A stretch of 64,000 nt of DNA from Amorphoplanes digitatis (lineage in GTDB: Bacteria; Actinomycetota; Actinomycetes; Mycobacteriales; Micromonosporaceae): the NCBI RefSeq assembly GCF_014205335.1, contig NZ_JACHNH010000001.1, positions 2,164,501 through 2,228,500 on the forward strand, written 5' to 3'. A model generated the notes under the pieces. That model was not told the DNA's origin, ran no database searches, and saw nothing but the letters and a program-made list of their open reading frames with translations. The position numbers and the translations under genes were made by a program. Positions within the stretch are counted from its first letter, which is position 1; each line of letters begins with the position of its first letter. Below, in pieces: positions 24,958 to 33,880 of this stretch.

Positions 24958-26702
24958 ACCCGAATCTCGACCTCGACGCCGAACGGCACCACGCCATCAC
25001 TGCCCAAGCAGAACTGGCCGCCGCCGATCCGCCGTTCGCCGTGATCGCCTGTCCCGGTGCCGGGAAAACGCGCCTCATCGTCGACCGCCACATCAACCGC
25101 CCCGTCCCCGCCCGCAAAGGGCGCGCCATCACCTCCTTCACCCGTGTCGCCGCCGCAGAGATCAACCGACGGTGCGACACCGAGAACCGCCTCGACCTGA
25201 CCGACCACCCCCACTTCGTCGGCACCTTCGACACCTTCCTCTGGCTCCACCTCGTCCGGCCCTTCTTGAAGACCGGCACCCCATGGCAGCGCCTCGACTC
25301 ATGGCGCGACGCCCCAGCCGAGTACCGACCCGTTCGAGTCGATCAGTCGACCTATCAGCTCGAAGACATCCAGTTCGAGCCAGACATCAACGGCATCTAC
25401 TCCGTACGACTGATCGGGCCAGCTAAACGGATCGGCGAGAAGCCCGGTTGGAAGGAAGCGGTCCTCGCCCGCCGAAGCCAGCTGGCTGGCAAGGGCTACC
25501 TCACCGGCGCGGAACTACGTTCCGCGTCTTGCCGGCACCTGCGCAATCACGGCCCCTACATCGCACGGATCCTCACCGCCAAGTACGACGAACTCATCGT
25601 CGACGAGGCCCAGGACTGCTCCGCCACCGACCTGCATATCCTGACAACGCTGTACGAGCACGGCGTCCCGCTGGTCGTAGTCGCCGACCCAGACCAAGCC
25701 ATCTACGACTTCCGCGGCGCCGGAGCGACCAACCTGACCAACCTCACCGACCGGCTTGGACCCCAGACGATCACCCGCAACTGGAGAAGTACCAGCACCA
25801 TCTGCCGCCTCGCCGCGACCCTGCGAAGCACCAGCCGCCCTGCCGACACTGCCATCGCGGACCACCACGCTGACGACGCACCGATCCTTCTGTACAACGC
25901 CGCCCAGCAGGACGCCGCAGTCAACGACTTCCTCGGCTACGCAGCCAGCCGGGAGATCGCCGCAGAAAACTGCATGATTCTGGCGCACGCACGCGCCACC
26001 CTGCCGAAGAAACATGCTGGCCCCGCCCAAGCACCCAGCAACGGCAGCGCCGCGCTCATCTGGTCCACCGGCATCCTCAACGAGTTTCCCGGCGCACCCA
26101 CCAAAAGCAGGGAACTCGCCCGCAGCATCCTTGCCCGCACAGTGTTGCGCTGGTGGTACCCCGGAGCCGACTCCCAGACGCTTGCCTCAGCTGTCAAAGA
26201 GCACGGGCTCGATCTCGCGACACTCGACCGTCTGTTCTTACGAATCCGCACCGCAATGCCGCCCCTAGACCAGCCAACCAAAGACTGGCTCGCCACTGCC
26301 ACCAAGGTCCTCAACGAACACCCGCCTACAACGGGTCTGAGTCGCACAACCGCAAGGCTGTCAACTCCCAAGAACGCTCCGGCAACAGCTCGAAAGACGG
26401 CAACACTTCCGAACCCCGCATCCAGCACAATAGGAACGCCTCGAATCAGCACCGTGCACCACGTCAAAGGCGACCAAGCAGAAGCCGTTCTCGTCTGTAT
26501 GCCCCAAAGACCGTCGGAGAACACCACAACAACGATGGAAGAATGGCTCGGCACCCAAATCGGTGCCTCCGAGTCCATCCGTGTTCTCTACGTTGCTGTG
26601 ACCCGAGCGCGCCGCCTTCTTGGCTTAGCCGTTCCAATCGAATTCCGAGGGCGCCTCGCGGCCTATCTCAACGCGCAGGGGATTCCCACAGCTGAGCATT
26701 GA
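24954..26702 (+). CDS. gajB: Gabija GajB-like UvrD/Rep-type helicase
   Basis: A 582-residue superfamily 1 helicase started at GTG 24954 inside the GajA stop (GTGA). Motifs in order: I ACPGAGKTRLI (32-42), Ia TSFTRVAAAEINRR, II LIVDEAQD (Asp217), III VVADPDQAIYDFRG, IV NWRSTSTI, V VHHVKGDQAEAVLV and VI LYVAVTRARRLLGLA. All ATP-binding motifs are intact. In Gabija GajB senses DNA ends and works with GajA. The region 300-480 is more AT-rich and less conserved. It is the last substantial gene before att2. Confidence 0.85.
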   Translation: MNPNLDLDAERHHAITAQAELAAADPPFAVIACPGAGKTRLIVDRHINRPVPARKGRAITSFTRVAAAEINRRCDTENRLDLTDHPHFVGTFDTFLWLHLVRPFLKTGTPWQRLDSWRDAPAEYRPVRVDQSTYQLEDIQFEPDINGIYSVRLIGPAKRIGEKPGWKEAVLARRSQLAGKGYLTGAELRSASCRHLRNHGPYIARILTAKYDELIVDEAQDCSATDLHILTTLYEHGVPLVVVADPDQAIYDFRGAGATNLTNLTDRLGPQTITRNWRSTSTICRLAATLRSTSRPADTAIADHHADDAPILLYNAAQQDAAVNDFLGYAASREIAAENCMILAHARATLPKKHAGPAQAPSNGSAALIWSTGILNEFPGAPTKSRELARSILARTVLRWWYPGADSQTLASAVKEHGLDLATLDRLFLRIRTAMPPLDQPTKDWLATATKVLNEHPPTTGLSRTTARLSTPKNAPATARKTATLPNPASSTIGTPRISTVHHVKGDQAEAVLVCMPQRPSENTTTTMEEWLGTQIGASESIRVLYVAVTRARRLLGLAVPIEFRGRLAAYLNAQGIPTAEH

Positions 26703-26964
26703 ATGCTTTGTTCTATTCCTCCATCAGCTCTTGCCCCAAGAATGGCCCCGCGGTGGTACCTGCTGGACCGCTTGATGGACATCGCCACCACTGCAGTTCC
26801 TATGAGGGCAGCCGTAGCCTTCTTGCGGACGGCAGCCAGTAGAGGAACTGTCTGCTGCGCTTCGCAGGCCGGGCGCCTCATCGGCGAATTCCTCTCGACC
26901 ACAGTGGCGCGCCTCCCGAAGAGGCTCGACCGCGATGGCAGGATTTGCTGAGAGGAGCCCTCTG

Positions 26965-27066
26965 GTGAAACATAGCCGCAAAGATGCAGGTCAGGTGGTT
27001 GACGCTGCCTCTCGAAAGGGTGGTCGAGCTGGACACCTTTACTCGGCCGAGTATACTTTTCAGTGA
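26965..27066 (+). CDS. Possible 33-residue peptide gene
   Basis: GTG 26965 follows GAGAGGAGCC and opens VKHSRKDAGQVVDAASRKGG to a TGA at 27064. It is basic, without known family. The ribosome-binding site is the only support, so it may be chance. The rest of 26703-27108 shows nothing else. Confidence 0.25.
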   Translation: MKHSRKDAGQVVDAASRKGGRAGHLYSAEYTFQ

Positions 27067-27108
27067 CCTGGTAAAACGTTATCGAGCACGTCGCTGGGCC
27101 TTTCAGCT

Positions 27109-27153
27109 GCTGGGGGTCAAGGGGTCGCAGGTTCAAATCCTGTCAGCCCGACA
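27109..27153 (+). repeat. att2: 45-bp tRNA 3'-end fragment, direct repeat of att1
   Basis: All 45 bases equal 14292-14336. The 12.8 kb between the two repeats holds an integrase at one end, an excisionase, and cargo, the layout of a single integrated element. Upstream bases differ from those before att1, so the repeat is the recombination core itself. Confidence 0.88.
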
Positions 27154-27157
27154 ATCG

Positions 27158-27198
27158 GAGGTTTCCGCAGGTCACATGGCCTGCGGGAACCTCGTTTT
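27158..27198 (+). terminator. Hairpin after att2, tRNA-type terminator
   Basis: GAGGTTTCCGCAGG pairs with CCTGCGGGAACCTC, followed by GTTTTC. Stem sequence differs from that after att1 although position and role match. Confidence 0.75.
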
Positions 27199-27230
27199 CA
27201 TTCACGCTGATGGATCAGGGGACGCATTGG

Positions 27231-27327
27231 GTCCCTTGACTCGGCCCGACTTCCGACGGTAGTCATCGCCTGTTTTGGCAGCTCATTTTGTGGTTGTAGG
27301 GACGCGCGCTTGGTCCCTTGACTCGGC
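27231..27327 (+). repeat. Paired arm-site-like direct repeats
   Basis: GTCCCTTGACTCGGC occurs at 27231-27245 and 27313-27327, 82 bases apart, each preceded by a GGGACGC-type segment. The same core occurs once before the first integrase. Position between att core and integrase gene suits arm-type integrase binding. Confidence 0.6.
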
Positions 27328-27480
27328 GTCTTCTGCCGTCTCTTGTTGGCTGTTTCCGCAGTTCAGAGGGCGGTACTCCAGGAGAGTGAGGTGTCTTGAT
27401 GTCACCCTGCAGCGTGGGAAAGCTGGGGGAGACGCAGAAGATTCAACTTCTTCCGGGTCGTGGGCCGTGGGAGGTGCGTG

Positions 27481-28503
27481 ATGAGCATCGCGAGGTTGCT
27501 GGCCGGCGTGCGCAGCAGCACGGTCTGGTCCGGGCTGTTGCGGGACTGGGACCGCACGTTACGGGCGAAGAACCATCCGCCGACCACCCGTTACATCTAT
27601 CTGCTCGCGGCTGCGCAGTTGGCCGGCTATCTGCGGCGGGAGGATCCCAGCTCGGGCGGTGCGGGTAATCCGGCGTCTGTGACGAGAAGAGAGTTGCTCG
27701 CGTTCCAGGCGTGGATGGTGGAGTCGCGGTCGGCGGCGACGGCGTTGAACAAGCACAAGTCGTTGCAGCAGTTCTTCGCCTGGTTGGTTGAGGAGGGAGA
27801 GGTCGATACGTCGCCGATGGCGGTGGTGCCGAAGCCTCGCTTGGGGCAGACCCTGATCCCGATCATGACCGACGACGAGACGCGTCGGCTTCTCGCCGTT
27901 TGCCATGGCAATGGGTTCGCGCAGATCCGTGATCAGGCGATCATCCGGATGTTCTGCAGTACGGGGGCACGGCTGACGGAGATCGGTGACCTGTGTGTCT
28001 CCGATGTGGATCTGAACACCGAGTCGGTTTGGCTGCACGGTAAGGGAGGCAAGGACCGCCGGGTGCGGTTCGGGCCGGTCACCGCTCGTGCTGTGAGCCG
28101 GTATGTCCGTGTGCGGGGTCGGCGCGAGGGTGCCTCGGAGGTTCCGCAGTTGTGGCTGTCGGTTCGAGGCCTGCGTCCGTTGCAGCCGGGGGCGATCAAG
28201 GTGCGTCTTCGGCGGTTGGGGGAGGCGGCCGGGGTAGATCATGTGCATGCCCATCGGTGGCGGCACACCTTTGCTCATGAATGGAAACTCAACGGCGGCA
28301 ACGAAGGTGACCTGATGCTGCTGATGGGCTGGGCTTCGGACGAGATGCCGCGCCGGTACGGGCAGGATGCGTGGCCTGCGAACCGACCGCATTGCCAGCG
28401 TCGTCATCGCCGGACACGCGTTCATGCAGAACCTCCGGTGCGGCCACTACGAGCTCACACTGGACGTACCACCCGCCCTGCGGGTCGCAGCGGCGTTTGC
28501 TGA
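27481..28503 (+). pseudogene. Tyrosine integrase, C-terminus replaced by IS6 remnant
   Basis: ATG 27481 with GGGAGG upstream opens an integrase closely related to the one at 14442, with TGARLTEIGD, HGKGGKDRRVRF, HAHRWRHTFAHEW, LMGWASDEMPRRYG retained. Directly after the catalytic Tyr (codon near 28362) homology ends. The frame continues about 45 residues through IS6-type transposase DNA in the wrong frame. The native final helix that follows Tyr in this family, needed for protomer exchange, is lost, so activity is doubtful. Residual activity cannot be excluded because all catalytic residues remain. Confidence 0.8.
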
Positions 28504-28521
28504 ACTCGCCCGAGCGATCTG
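28373..28521 (+). pseudogene. 3' remnant of an IS6-family transposase
   Basis: In one frame the DNA reads GLRTDRIASVVIAGHAFMQN, then LRCGHYELTLDVPPALRVAA and a TGA at 28519. This is the last 50 residues of the transposase remnant at 17261-17941, with several differences, so it came from a separate copy. Downstream bases CGGGCTCAGCCTG and GCAACGGAG also resemble the bases after the first copy, marking the old IS right end. 28522-28650 holds no gene. Confidence 0.8.
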
Positions 28522-28650
28522 ATCGGAAACTCGGACCACGGGCTCAGCCTGCGGCCAGACGCGACAATGCAACGGAGCCTCGGTGGCTGAGCATGAAAAG
28601 GATTGCCGGGTCGACGGTGCAGAACGCCCGGCGACCCCGCGGATTCCCCG

Positions 28651-29403
28651 TCAGATGACTTTCGGTACGAGGTCGACGTACTGCTTGCGCAGCAGGTCGA
28701 GTAGTGGGTTCACGGTGTCGAAGCAGGTCGTGTCGATCGAGGCGATCGGCCGGATTCCCCCGGTCGAGTTGGTGGCGAAGGCGGTGGTCATGCCAGCCAG
28801 CCCGGACAGGCTGATCGGCTCGCTGCGCTGTGGCCCGTCGTGTGCGGCGGCCAGCAGCCGTGCCGTCACGCCGGGCAGCACGTCGGCCAGTGGCCAGATC
28901 AGGTTGTTGGCGTCGAAGAAGCCGATGTTCCAGGTAACGCCCTCGGAGATCAGGCCGTCCGGGCCGATGAACAGCGCGTCGTCGTAGCCGTCGAGCTGGG
29001 CGCGGCGCCGCTCGAACAGCGAGCCGAAGAGTCCGGTGTGTTTTACCGCGGGCACGTCACGGACGTAGCGGGCGGACCGTACGCGAAGGGGTGGTTGATC
29101 CTCCGGCGGGGCTGGGCGGGTGGTGATCAGTAGCTCCGGGTGGGCCGGCGCGGACGGCCGGGCCAGTGACAGGCCCGGGTCGGTCACCGAGACGCGGACG
29201 GTGACCGGTCCCTCGAGGCCGGCCACCGCACCGCGGATCCGCTCCCGGAGGTTCGCGGGACAGAGCTCGGCGGAGAACAGGGTGGCGCAGTCGCTGACCA
29301 GGCGGTCCAGGTGCATTCCCAGCCCGCGGACCCGGCCGTCCTCCACCCGCATGGTGGTGAAGTGCCCGTAGTTGGTCAGCGCCAGGCTCTCGATCGCCGT
29401 CAT
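28651..29403 (-). CDS. Class IV aminotransferase (PabC-like candidate)
   Basis: A 250-residue PLP-dependent class IV protein: an N-terminal NYGHFTTMRVEDGRVRGLGM followed by HLDRL, the Lys in AVKHTGLFGSLFERRR, DALFIGPDGLISEGVTWNIGF in the Glu-x-x-x-x-Asn position, and TTAFATNSTGGIRPI. The fold includes D-amino acid and branched-chain transaminases and aminodeoxychorismate lyase (PabC). Aromatic polyene clusters use PabC to make the p-aminobenzoate starter, so that role is attractive here, but the sequence is divergent and no PabAB is in the window. It is divergent from the carboxylase gene across 129 bp that contain TTGACA. Confidence 0.72.
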   Translation of the reverse strand: MTAIESLALTNYGHFTTMRVEDGRVRGLGMHLDRLVSDCATLFSAELCPANLRERIRGAVAGLEGPVTVRVSVTDPGLSLARPSAPAHPELLITTRPAPPEDQPPLRVRSARYVRDVPAVKHTGLFGSLFERRRAQLDGYDDALFIGPDGLISEGVTWNIGFFDANNLIWPLADVLPGVTARLLAAAHDGPQRSEPISLSGLAGMTTAFATNSTGGIRPIASIDTTCFDTVNPLLDLLRKQYVDLVPKVI

Positions 29404-29532
29404 GGCCGCCAGTTTGACAGCGCCGGTTGCCGGTCTGTCCGGTCTGCCGGACCTCGCCCGCCGAATCTAGCAATTCGCCTATCCGACGGTGCCGTCTCAT
29501 GAGGCTGACAGTTGCCGAGCGAACGGGCGGTC

Positions 29533-30942
29533 ATGACAGCGGTCATCAATGCCATCGAGCCAACCGTCGAGGTACGCGACCCGCTGTTCCGCATCGGTCA
29601 GCTGCTGGACGCCGGCACCGAGACGCTGCTGAACGAGCCCGACGACCTCGGCGTGCAGGCCGCGCGCGGCCGGATCTCCGGCAGAGACGTGGTGGTGTTC
29701 TGTACCGACGGCACCCGGATGGGCGGCGCGATGGGCCACGACGGGTGCGTGCGCATCGCCGCGGCCATCGACCTGGCGGTCTCGCAGCGCCTGCCGGTGA
29801 TCGGAATCTGGCACTCCGGCGGCGCGCGGCTGGCCGAGGGCGTGCACTCGATGGACGGAGTCGGCAAGGTCTTCGCCGCAATGGTCCGAGCCTCGGGGCG
29901 GGTGCCGCAGTTGTCCGTCGTGGTCGGTCCGGCGGCGGGCGGCGCGGCGTACGGGCCGGCGCTCACCGACGTGGTGATCATGTCCAGGGCCGGTCGCATC
30001 TTCGTCACCGGTCCGGAGGTGGTCCGGGCCGTGACCGGCGAGGACATCGACCAGGAGGGCCTCGGCGGACCGGTGTCGCATGGCAGGCACTCCGGGGTCG
30101 TGCACGTGGTCGCCGCCGACGAGCCGGACGCTTACGCGCGGTGCCGCCGGCTGGTCACGCTGTTCGCCGCACCGGGGCGATTCGACCTGGGCGCGGCGGC
30201 CGCACCGATGCCGGCGGTGGCGTTGCCGGAGAACGTGCGCCGGGCGTACGACGTGCGGCCGGTCGCGCACGCCGTGCTGGACGCCGGCTCCTTTGAGGAG
30301 TTGCAGGCCCGGTGGGCGCCGAACATCGTGATCGGGCTCGGCCGCCTCGGCGGGCGCACGGTCGGCGTGGTGGCGAACAACCCGCTGCGCCGAGGCGGCT
30401 GCCTGGACTCGCTGTCCGCGGAGAAGGCGGCGCGGTTCGTGCGGCTGTGCGACGCGTTCGCCGTCCCCCTGGTGGTGCTGGTCGACGTGCCCGGCTACCT
30501 GCCCGGCGTGGACCAGGAGCTGGGCGGGGTGGTGCGCCGGGGCGCCAAGTTGCTGCACGCGTTCGCCGAGGCAGTGGTGCCCCGGGTGACGCTGCACATG
30601 CGCAAGGCGTACGGCGGCGCGTACATCGCGATGAACTCCCGCTCGCTCGGCGCGACGCGCGTGTTCGCCTGGCCGAGCGCCGAGGTCGCGGTGATGGGCG
30701 CGAAGGCGGCCGTCGGCATCCTCAAGCGTCGCGAGCTGGCCGCCGCGGCCGGGCACGAGCGGGCCGAGCTGGAGGCGCGGCTGATCGTCGAGCACGAGAA
30801 GGTCGCCGGCGGGGTGGAGCGCGCGGCCGAACTGGGTCTGATCGACGAGGTGATCGAGCCGGCGCAGACTCGCCTGAAGATCGCCGAGGCGCTTGCCGCC
30901 GCACCCGTGGCCCGTGGCGTCCATGGGAACATTCCGCTCTGA
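29533..30942 (+). CDS. Acyl-CoA carboxylase beta (carboxyltransferase) subunit
   Basis: A 469-residue biotin-dependent carboxyltransferase started at ATG 29533; a TTG seven codons earlier is possible. N-half motifs GIWHSGGARLAEGVHSMDGV and VVGPAAGGAAYGPALTDVVI form one oxyanion hole; C-half motifs VDVPGYLPGVDQELGGVVRR and RKAYGGAYIAMNSRSLGAT form the other. It is similar in length to AccD or PccB proteins (about 470-530). It would carboxylate acetyl-CoA or propionyl-CoA with a separate biotin subunit, feeding malonyl- or methylmalonyl-CoA to the PKS. Substrate cannot be read with confidence from the sequence. Confidence 0.88.
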   Translation: MTAVINAIEPTVEVRDPLFRIGQLLDAGTETLLNEPDDLGVQAARGRISGRDVVVFCTDGTRMGGAMGHDGCVRIAAAIDLAVSQRLPVIGIWHSGGARLAEGVHSMDGVGKVFAAMVRASGRVPQLSVVVGPAAGGAAYGPALTDVVIMSRAGRIFVTGPEVVRAVTGEDIDQEGLGGPVSHGRHSGVVHVVAADEPDAYARCRRLVTLFAAPGRFDLGAAAAPMPAVALPENVRRAYDVRPVAHAVLDAGSFEELQARWAPNIVIGLGRLGGRTVGVVANNPLRRGGCLDSLSAEKAARFVRLCDAFAVPLVVLVDVPGYLPGVDQELGGVVRRGAKLLHAFAEAVVPRVTLHMRKAYGGAYIAMNSRSLGATRVFAWPSAEVAVMGAKAAVGILKRRELAAAAGHERAELEARLIVEHEKVAGGVERAAELGLIDEVIEPAQTRLKIAEALAAAPVARGVHGNIPL

Positions 30943-31089
30943 CGTCGATTGTCAACCCCTAGAAGTCAGTAAGCTCCCCTGCCTGTCGGGTCGATCTACG
31001 GGTATTCCGCGGTTCGGTTTTCCTCACAATTGACGAGTGACGATCGTCGGTGACAGGTACGCGACGCGCCGTGCCGTGCCGGTCGCGTC

Positions 31090-33879
31090 GTGACGGGCCT
31101 GGCGGCGGATCCCGCGCTGACCGGGCGCCAGGAGTGCGAGCGGCGGCTCACCGCCATGCTGGATGCGGCCGTTGCGGGCCGGCCCTGCCTGGCGACGCTG
31201 CCCGGACACTGCGGCAACGGCCAGCACGCCCTGGTAAGCCGGTTGATCCGTGCCGGCGCGGACCGGGGCCTGCTCGTACTCGAGGCCGGCGCCGGCCGGG
31301 CCGAGCACCGCGTGCCGTATGCGGGGGTGCGCCGCATGATCGGCAGCCTGACCGGCGTCGACCCCGGCCGCGAGACCGGGCCGGGGGCCCCGCCGCCCGG
31401 CCTGCGCGAGGCCGTCGACGCGCTGCTCCACCGGCCCGCCCTCGTCGTCATCCGCGACTCGCGCTGGCTGGACGCGCCCTCGCGGCGCTGGCTGCGGGCC
31501 TTCGTCCGGCGCCTGCCCGGCCGCGGTGTCGCCGTGCTCTACGGCGGCGTACACGTGGCCGAGGAGGCCGACTGGCTGGGCGTGCGGGCGCTGCACGACC
31601 TGATCCCGGTGGCCGACGTCGAGCTGCGCGATCTCACCGGGAGCGACGTCGCACGCGGCATCGAGGCCGCCCTCGGCGCCGCGCCGGACGCCGGGTTCAC
31701 CGACGCCGCTTCGCGGCTCAGCGCGGGCCGCCCGGACGTGCTCGACGACATGCTCCGGCTGCTGCGCGCGGGCCGGCGCGAACCGGTGTCCGCCGCGGTG
31801 CCCGAGCTGGACGGCGCGGCCGCTTCGGCGTGGGCCGAGCGCGCCTCGTACGTGCTACGCGAGCTGGGCGACGACGCGACCGCGGCACTGCGGGCCGTGG
31901 CGGTCTGCGGCGGTCTGCTCGACCTGCCGCTGGTGTACACGCTGGTCGAGCCGTTCGCGATGAGCGCCGACCGGATGCGCGCGGTGCTGGACGCGAGCGG
32001 GCTCGCCGTGGCCGACGGCGACCGGCTGCGAATCGTCGCACCGCAGGTCACCGACCGGCTGCTCGCCGACCTGCCCGCCGACGAGCGGGCCGACCTGCAC
32101 GCCCGCGCGGCCGGGCTGGCGCACCGGGCCGGTGCGGCCGACGAACTCGTGGCCGACCTCCTGCTGCCGGCCCGCCCGGTGGGCGCGCCATGGGCGGTGC
32201 ACCGGCTGCGCCAGAGCTCCGGCGCGTTGTGCCGGCTGGGCCGGTACCAGCGCGCCCGCGGGCACCTGGCCCGGGCCCTCGACGAGCCCCTGGACCAGGA
32301 GCTGCGTACCCGGCTCGGCATTGAGCTGGCCGGCGTCGAGGCGGTTACCGCCCCTGAGGCAAGCGACCGCCGGCTCACCGAGCTCGCCCGCCTGGACAGC
32401 TCCGGGTCCGTACCGGCCGCGGTGTCGGCGATCGACCTGTGCCTGGCCCGCGGCGACGCCGACCGGGCCCGGCGATCGGTGCTGCACGTGCTCGGACACG
32501 GCGGTGGTCTGATGCGGGAGCGGCTGCTCGCCCTGGGCGCCCTGGCCGACGGGGTTCGCTCGTACCCGGCCGAGCAGGCCCTGCCCGGCATGCCGGCGTT
32601 GCCCGCGCCGCCGGTGGATCCGATGCAGGCCGGCGCCGGCGCGTGGAGCCTCGCCGTCCGGGGGCTGGACCGCCCGGTCGTGGTGTCGCTGGCCCGCCGC
32701 GCGCTGAGTGCGCAGGACGGCGAGGTGATGCCGCGGCTGGCGGCGTGTCAGGCGCTGGTCCTGGCCGATGAACTGGACGACGCCGAGGCGGCCCTCGACC
32801 ACCTGGTCGACAGGTTGCGCGGCGGGTTCGCCACCGCGGTGCTGAGCCGGGCGCTGGTGGCCCGGGCCGAACTGCATCTGCGTCGCGGCCTGATCGATCT
32901 GGCCACCCGCGACGGGCGCCACGCCGAACAGGTTCTGCCGATGAGCAGCTGGCACCCGCTGGCCCTGCCGCAGCTGCTGTCCCTGCGGATCATGATCGAC
33001 GTCGAGTCGGGCCGCATCGCGCCCGCCCTCGAGCTGGCCGCGTCGCCGGTGCCGGCGGGTGCCGAGGCGGGGCCCTACTGGCCGTTCCTGCTCTTCGCCC
33101 GGGCGATGACCGCCTGGGCGGACGGGCGGCCGTCCGACGCCGCCGAGCTGCTGCACCACTGCGGACGGATGCTGGTCCGGCAGGGCTGGCCCAACCCGGC
33201 GCTGCTGCCCTGGCGCGCGCTGACCGTGCACGTGTCGGTACAGACGGGTGACCACGACAGGGCGCGCCGGATGGCGGCCGACGAGGTCAGGCTGGCCCGC
33301 CGGTGGGGCTCGCGGGCCGCCCTGGGGTGGGCCGAGCTGACCCGGCTGCTGGCCGACACGGGTGGTGCGCAGCAGGGCGACCGGGACGACGAGGGCGGGA
33401 TCTGCGACATACACGAGGCGGTCGCCACGTTGCGCCGCCCGCATGGCCGGATCTCGCTGGGCTGGGCGCTGGCCGAGCTCGCGCAGGGCCAGCTCGCCCG
33501 CGGCGACCACGAGGCGGCGCAGCAATCGGTCACCGTCGCCGCGGAGATCGCCGCCGGGTACCCGGCCGGCCGGCTGGCGCAGCGGCTGCGCCCTCTGCAC
33601 GACGTGCTGCGCCAACACGCCGCACGGCAGGCCGTCGCGGCCCCCGGGTCGCCACCCGAGGGTCTGCTGCTGCTGCACCCGGCCTGGGCCACGCTCTCGG
33701 AGAACGACCGGCTTACCGCGGTGCTGGCCGGCCGCGGCAACCGCACCCGGCACATCGCGGCGCTGCTGTCGGTCTCCGAGCGCACCGTCGAGCTGCGCCT
33801 GAGCCGCGTTTACAAGGCCATGCGGCTGAGCGGGCGCCGTGAACTGCGGGCGCTGGTCCAGGCCGCAGGGAGTGGCTGA
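31090..33879 (+). CDS. LAL-family LuxR regulator 1
   Basis: A 929-residue large ATP-binding LuxR-type regulator starting at GTG 31090. The N-terminal ATPase region has a degenerate Walker A, PGHCGNGQHA (38-47), lacking the Lys and Ser/Thr, and a weak Walker B ALVVIRDSRWLD. A long helical repeat region follows, and residues about 855-925 are the LuxR helix-turn-helix (LSENDRLTAVLAGRGNRTRH, VSERTVELRLSRVYKAM). Polyene clusters carry several LALs (NysRI-III, AmphRI-III, FscRII-IV) as pathway activators. Its stop lies one base before the next gene's GTG. Loss of P-loop residues suggests ATP is not hydrolysed, or binds differently. Confidence 0.85.
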   Translation: MTGLAADPALTGRQECERRLTAMLDAAVAGRPCLATLPGHCGNGQHALVSRLIRAGADRGLLVLEAGAGRAEHRVPYAGVRRMIGSLTGVDPGRETGPGAPPPGLREAVDALLHRPALVVIRDSRWLDAPSRRWLRAFVRRLPGRGVAVLYGGVHVAEEADWLGVRALHDLIPVADVELRDLTGSDVARGIEAALGAAPDAGFTDAASRLSAGRPDVLDDMLRLLRAGRREPVSAAVPELDGAAASAWAERASYVLRELGDDATAALRAVAVCGGLLDLPLVYTLVEPFAMSADRMRAVLDASGLAVADGDRLRIVAPQVTDRLLADLPADERADLHARAAGLAHRAGAADELVADLLLPARPVGAPWAVHRLRQSSGALCRLGRYQRARGHLARALDEPLDQELRTRLGIELAGVEAVTAPEASDRRLTELARLDSSGSVPAAVSAIDLCLARGDADRARRSVLHVLGHGGGLMRERLLALGALADGVRSYPAEQALPGMPALPAPPVDPMQAGAGAWSLAVRGLDRPVVVSLARRALSAQDGEVMPRLAACQALVLADELDDAEAALDHLVDRLRGGFATAVLSRALVARAELHLRRGLIDLATRDGRHAEQVLPMSSWHPLALPQLLSLRIMIDVESGRIAPALELAASPVPAGAEAGPYWPFLLFARAMTAWADGRPSDAAELLHHCGRMLVRQGWPNPALLPWRALTVHVSVQTGDHDRARRMAADEVRLARRWGSRAALGWAELTRLLADTGGAQQGDRDDEGGICDIHEAVATLRRPHGRISLGWALAELAQGQLARGDHEAAQQSVTVAAEIAAGYPAGRLAQRLRPLHDVLRQHAARQAVAAPGSPPEGLLLLHPAWATLSENDRLTAVLAGRGNRTRHIAALLSVSERTVELRLSRVYKAMRLSGRRELRALVQAAGSG

Positions 33880-33880
33880 G

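Noticed and set aside
26663..27136. Leftward 157-residue frame across att2
   Set aside because: Its start is simply the complement of the tRNA fragment (MNLRPLDPQQ), a frequent artefact at such sites.
30947..30962. A PimM-type box before the first LAL gene (CTAGGGG on the - strand)
   Set aside because: Only the left half matches; overall agreement is about 9 of 16, not above what is expected by chance.
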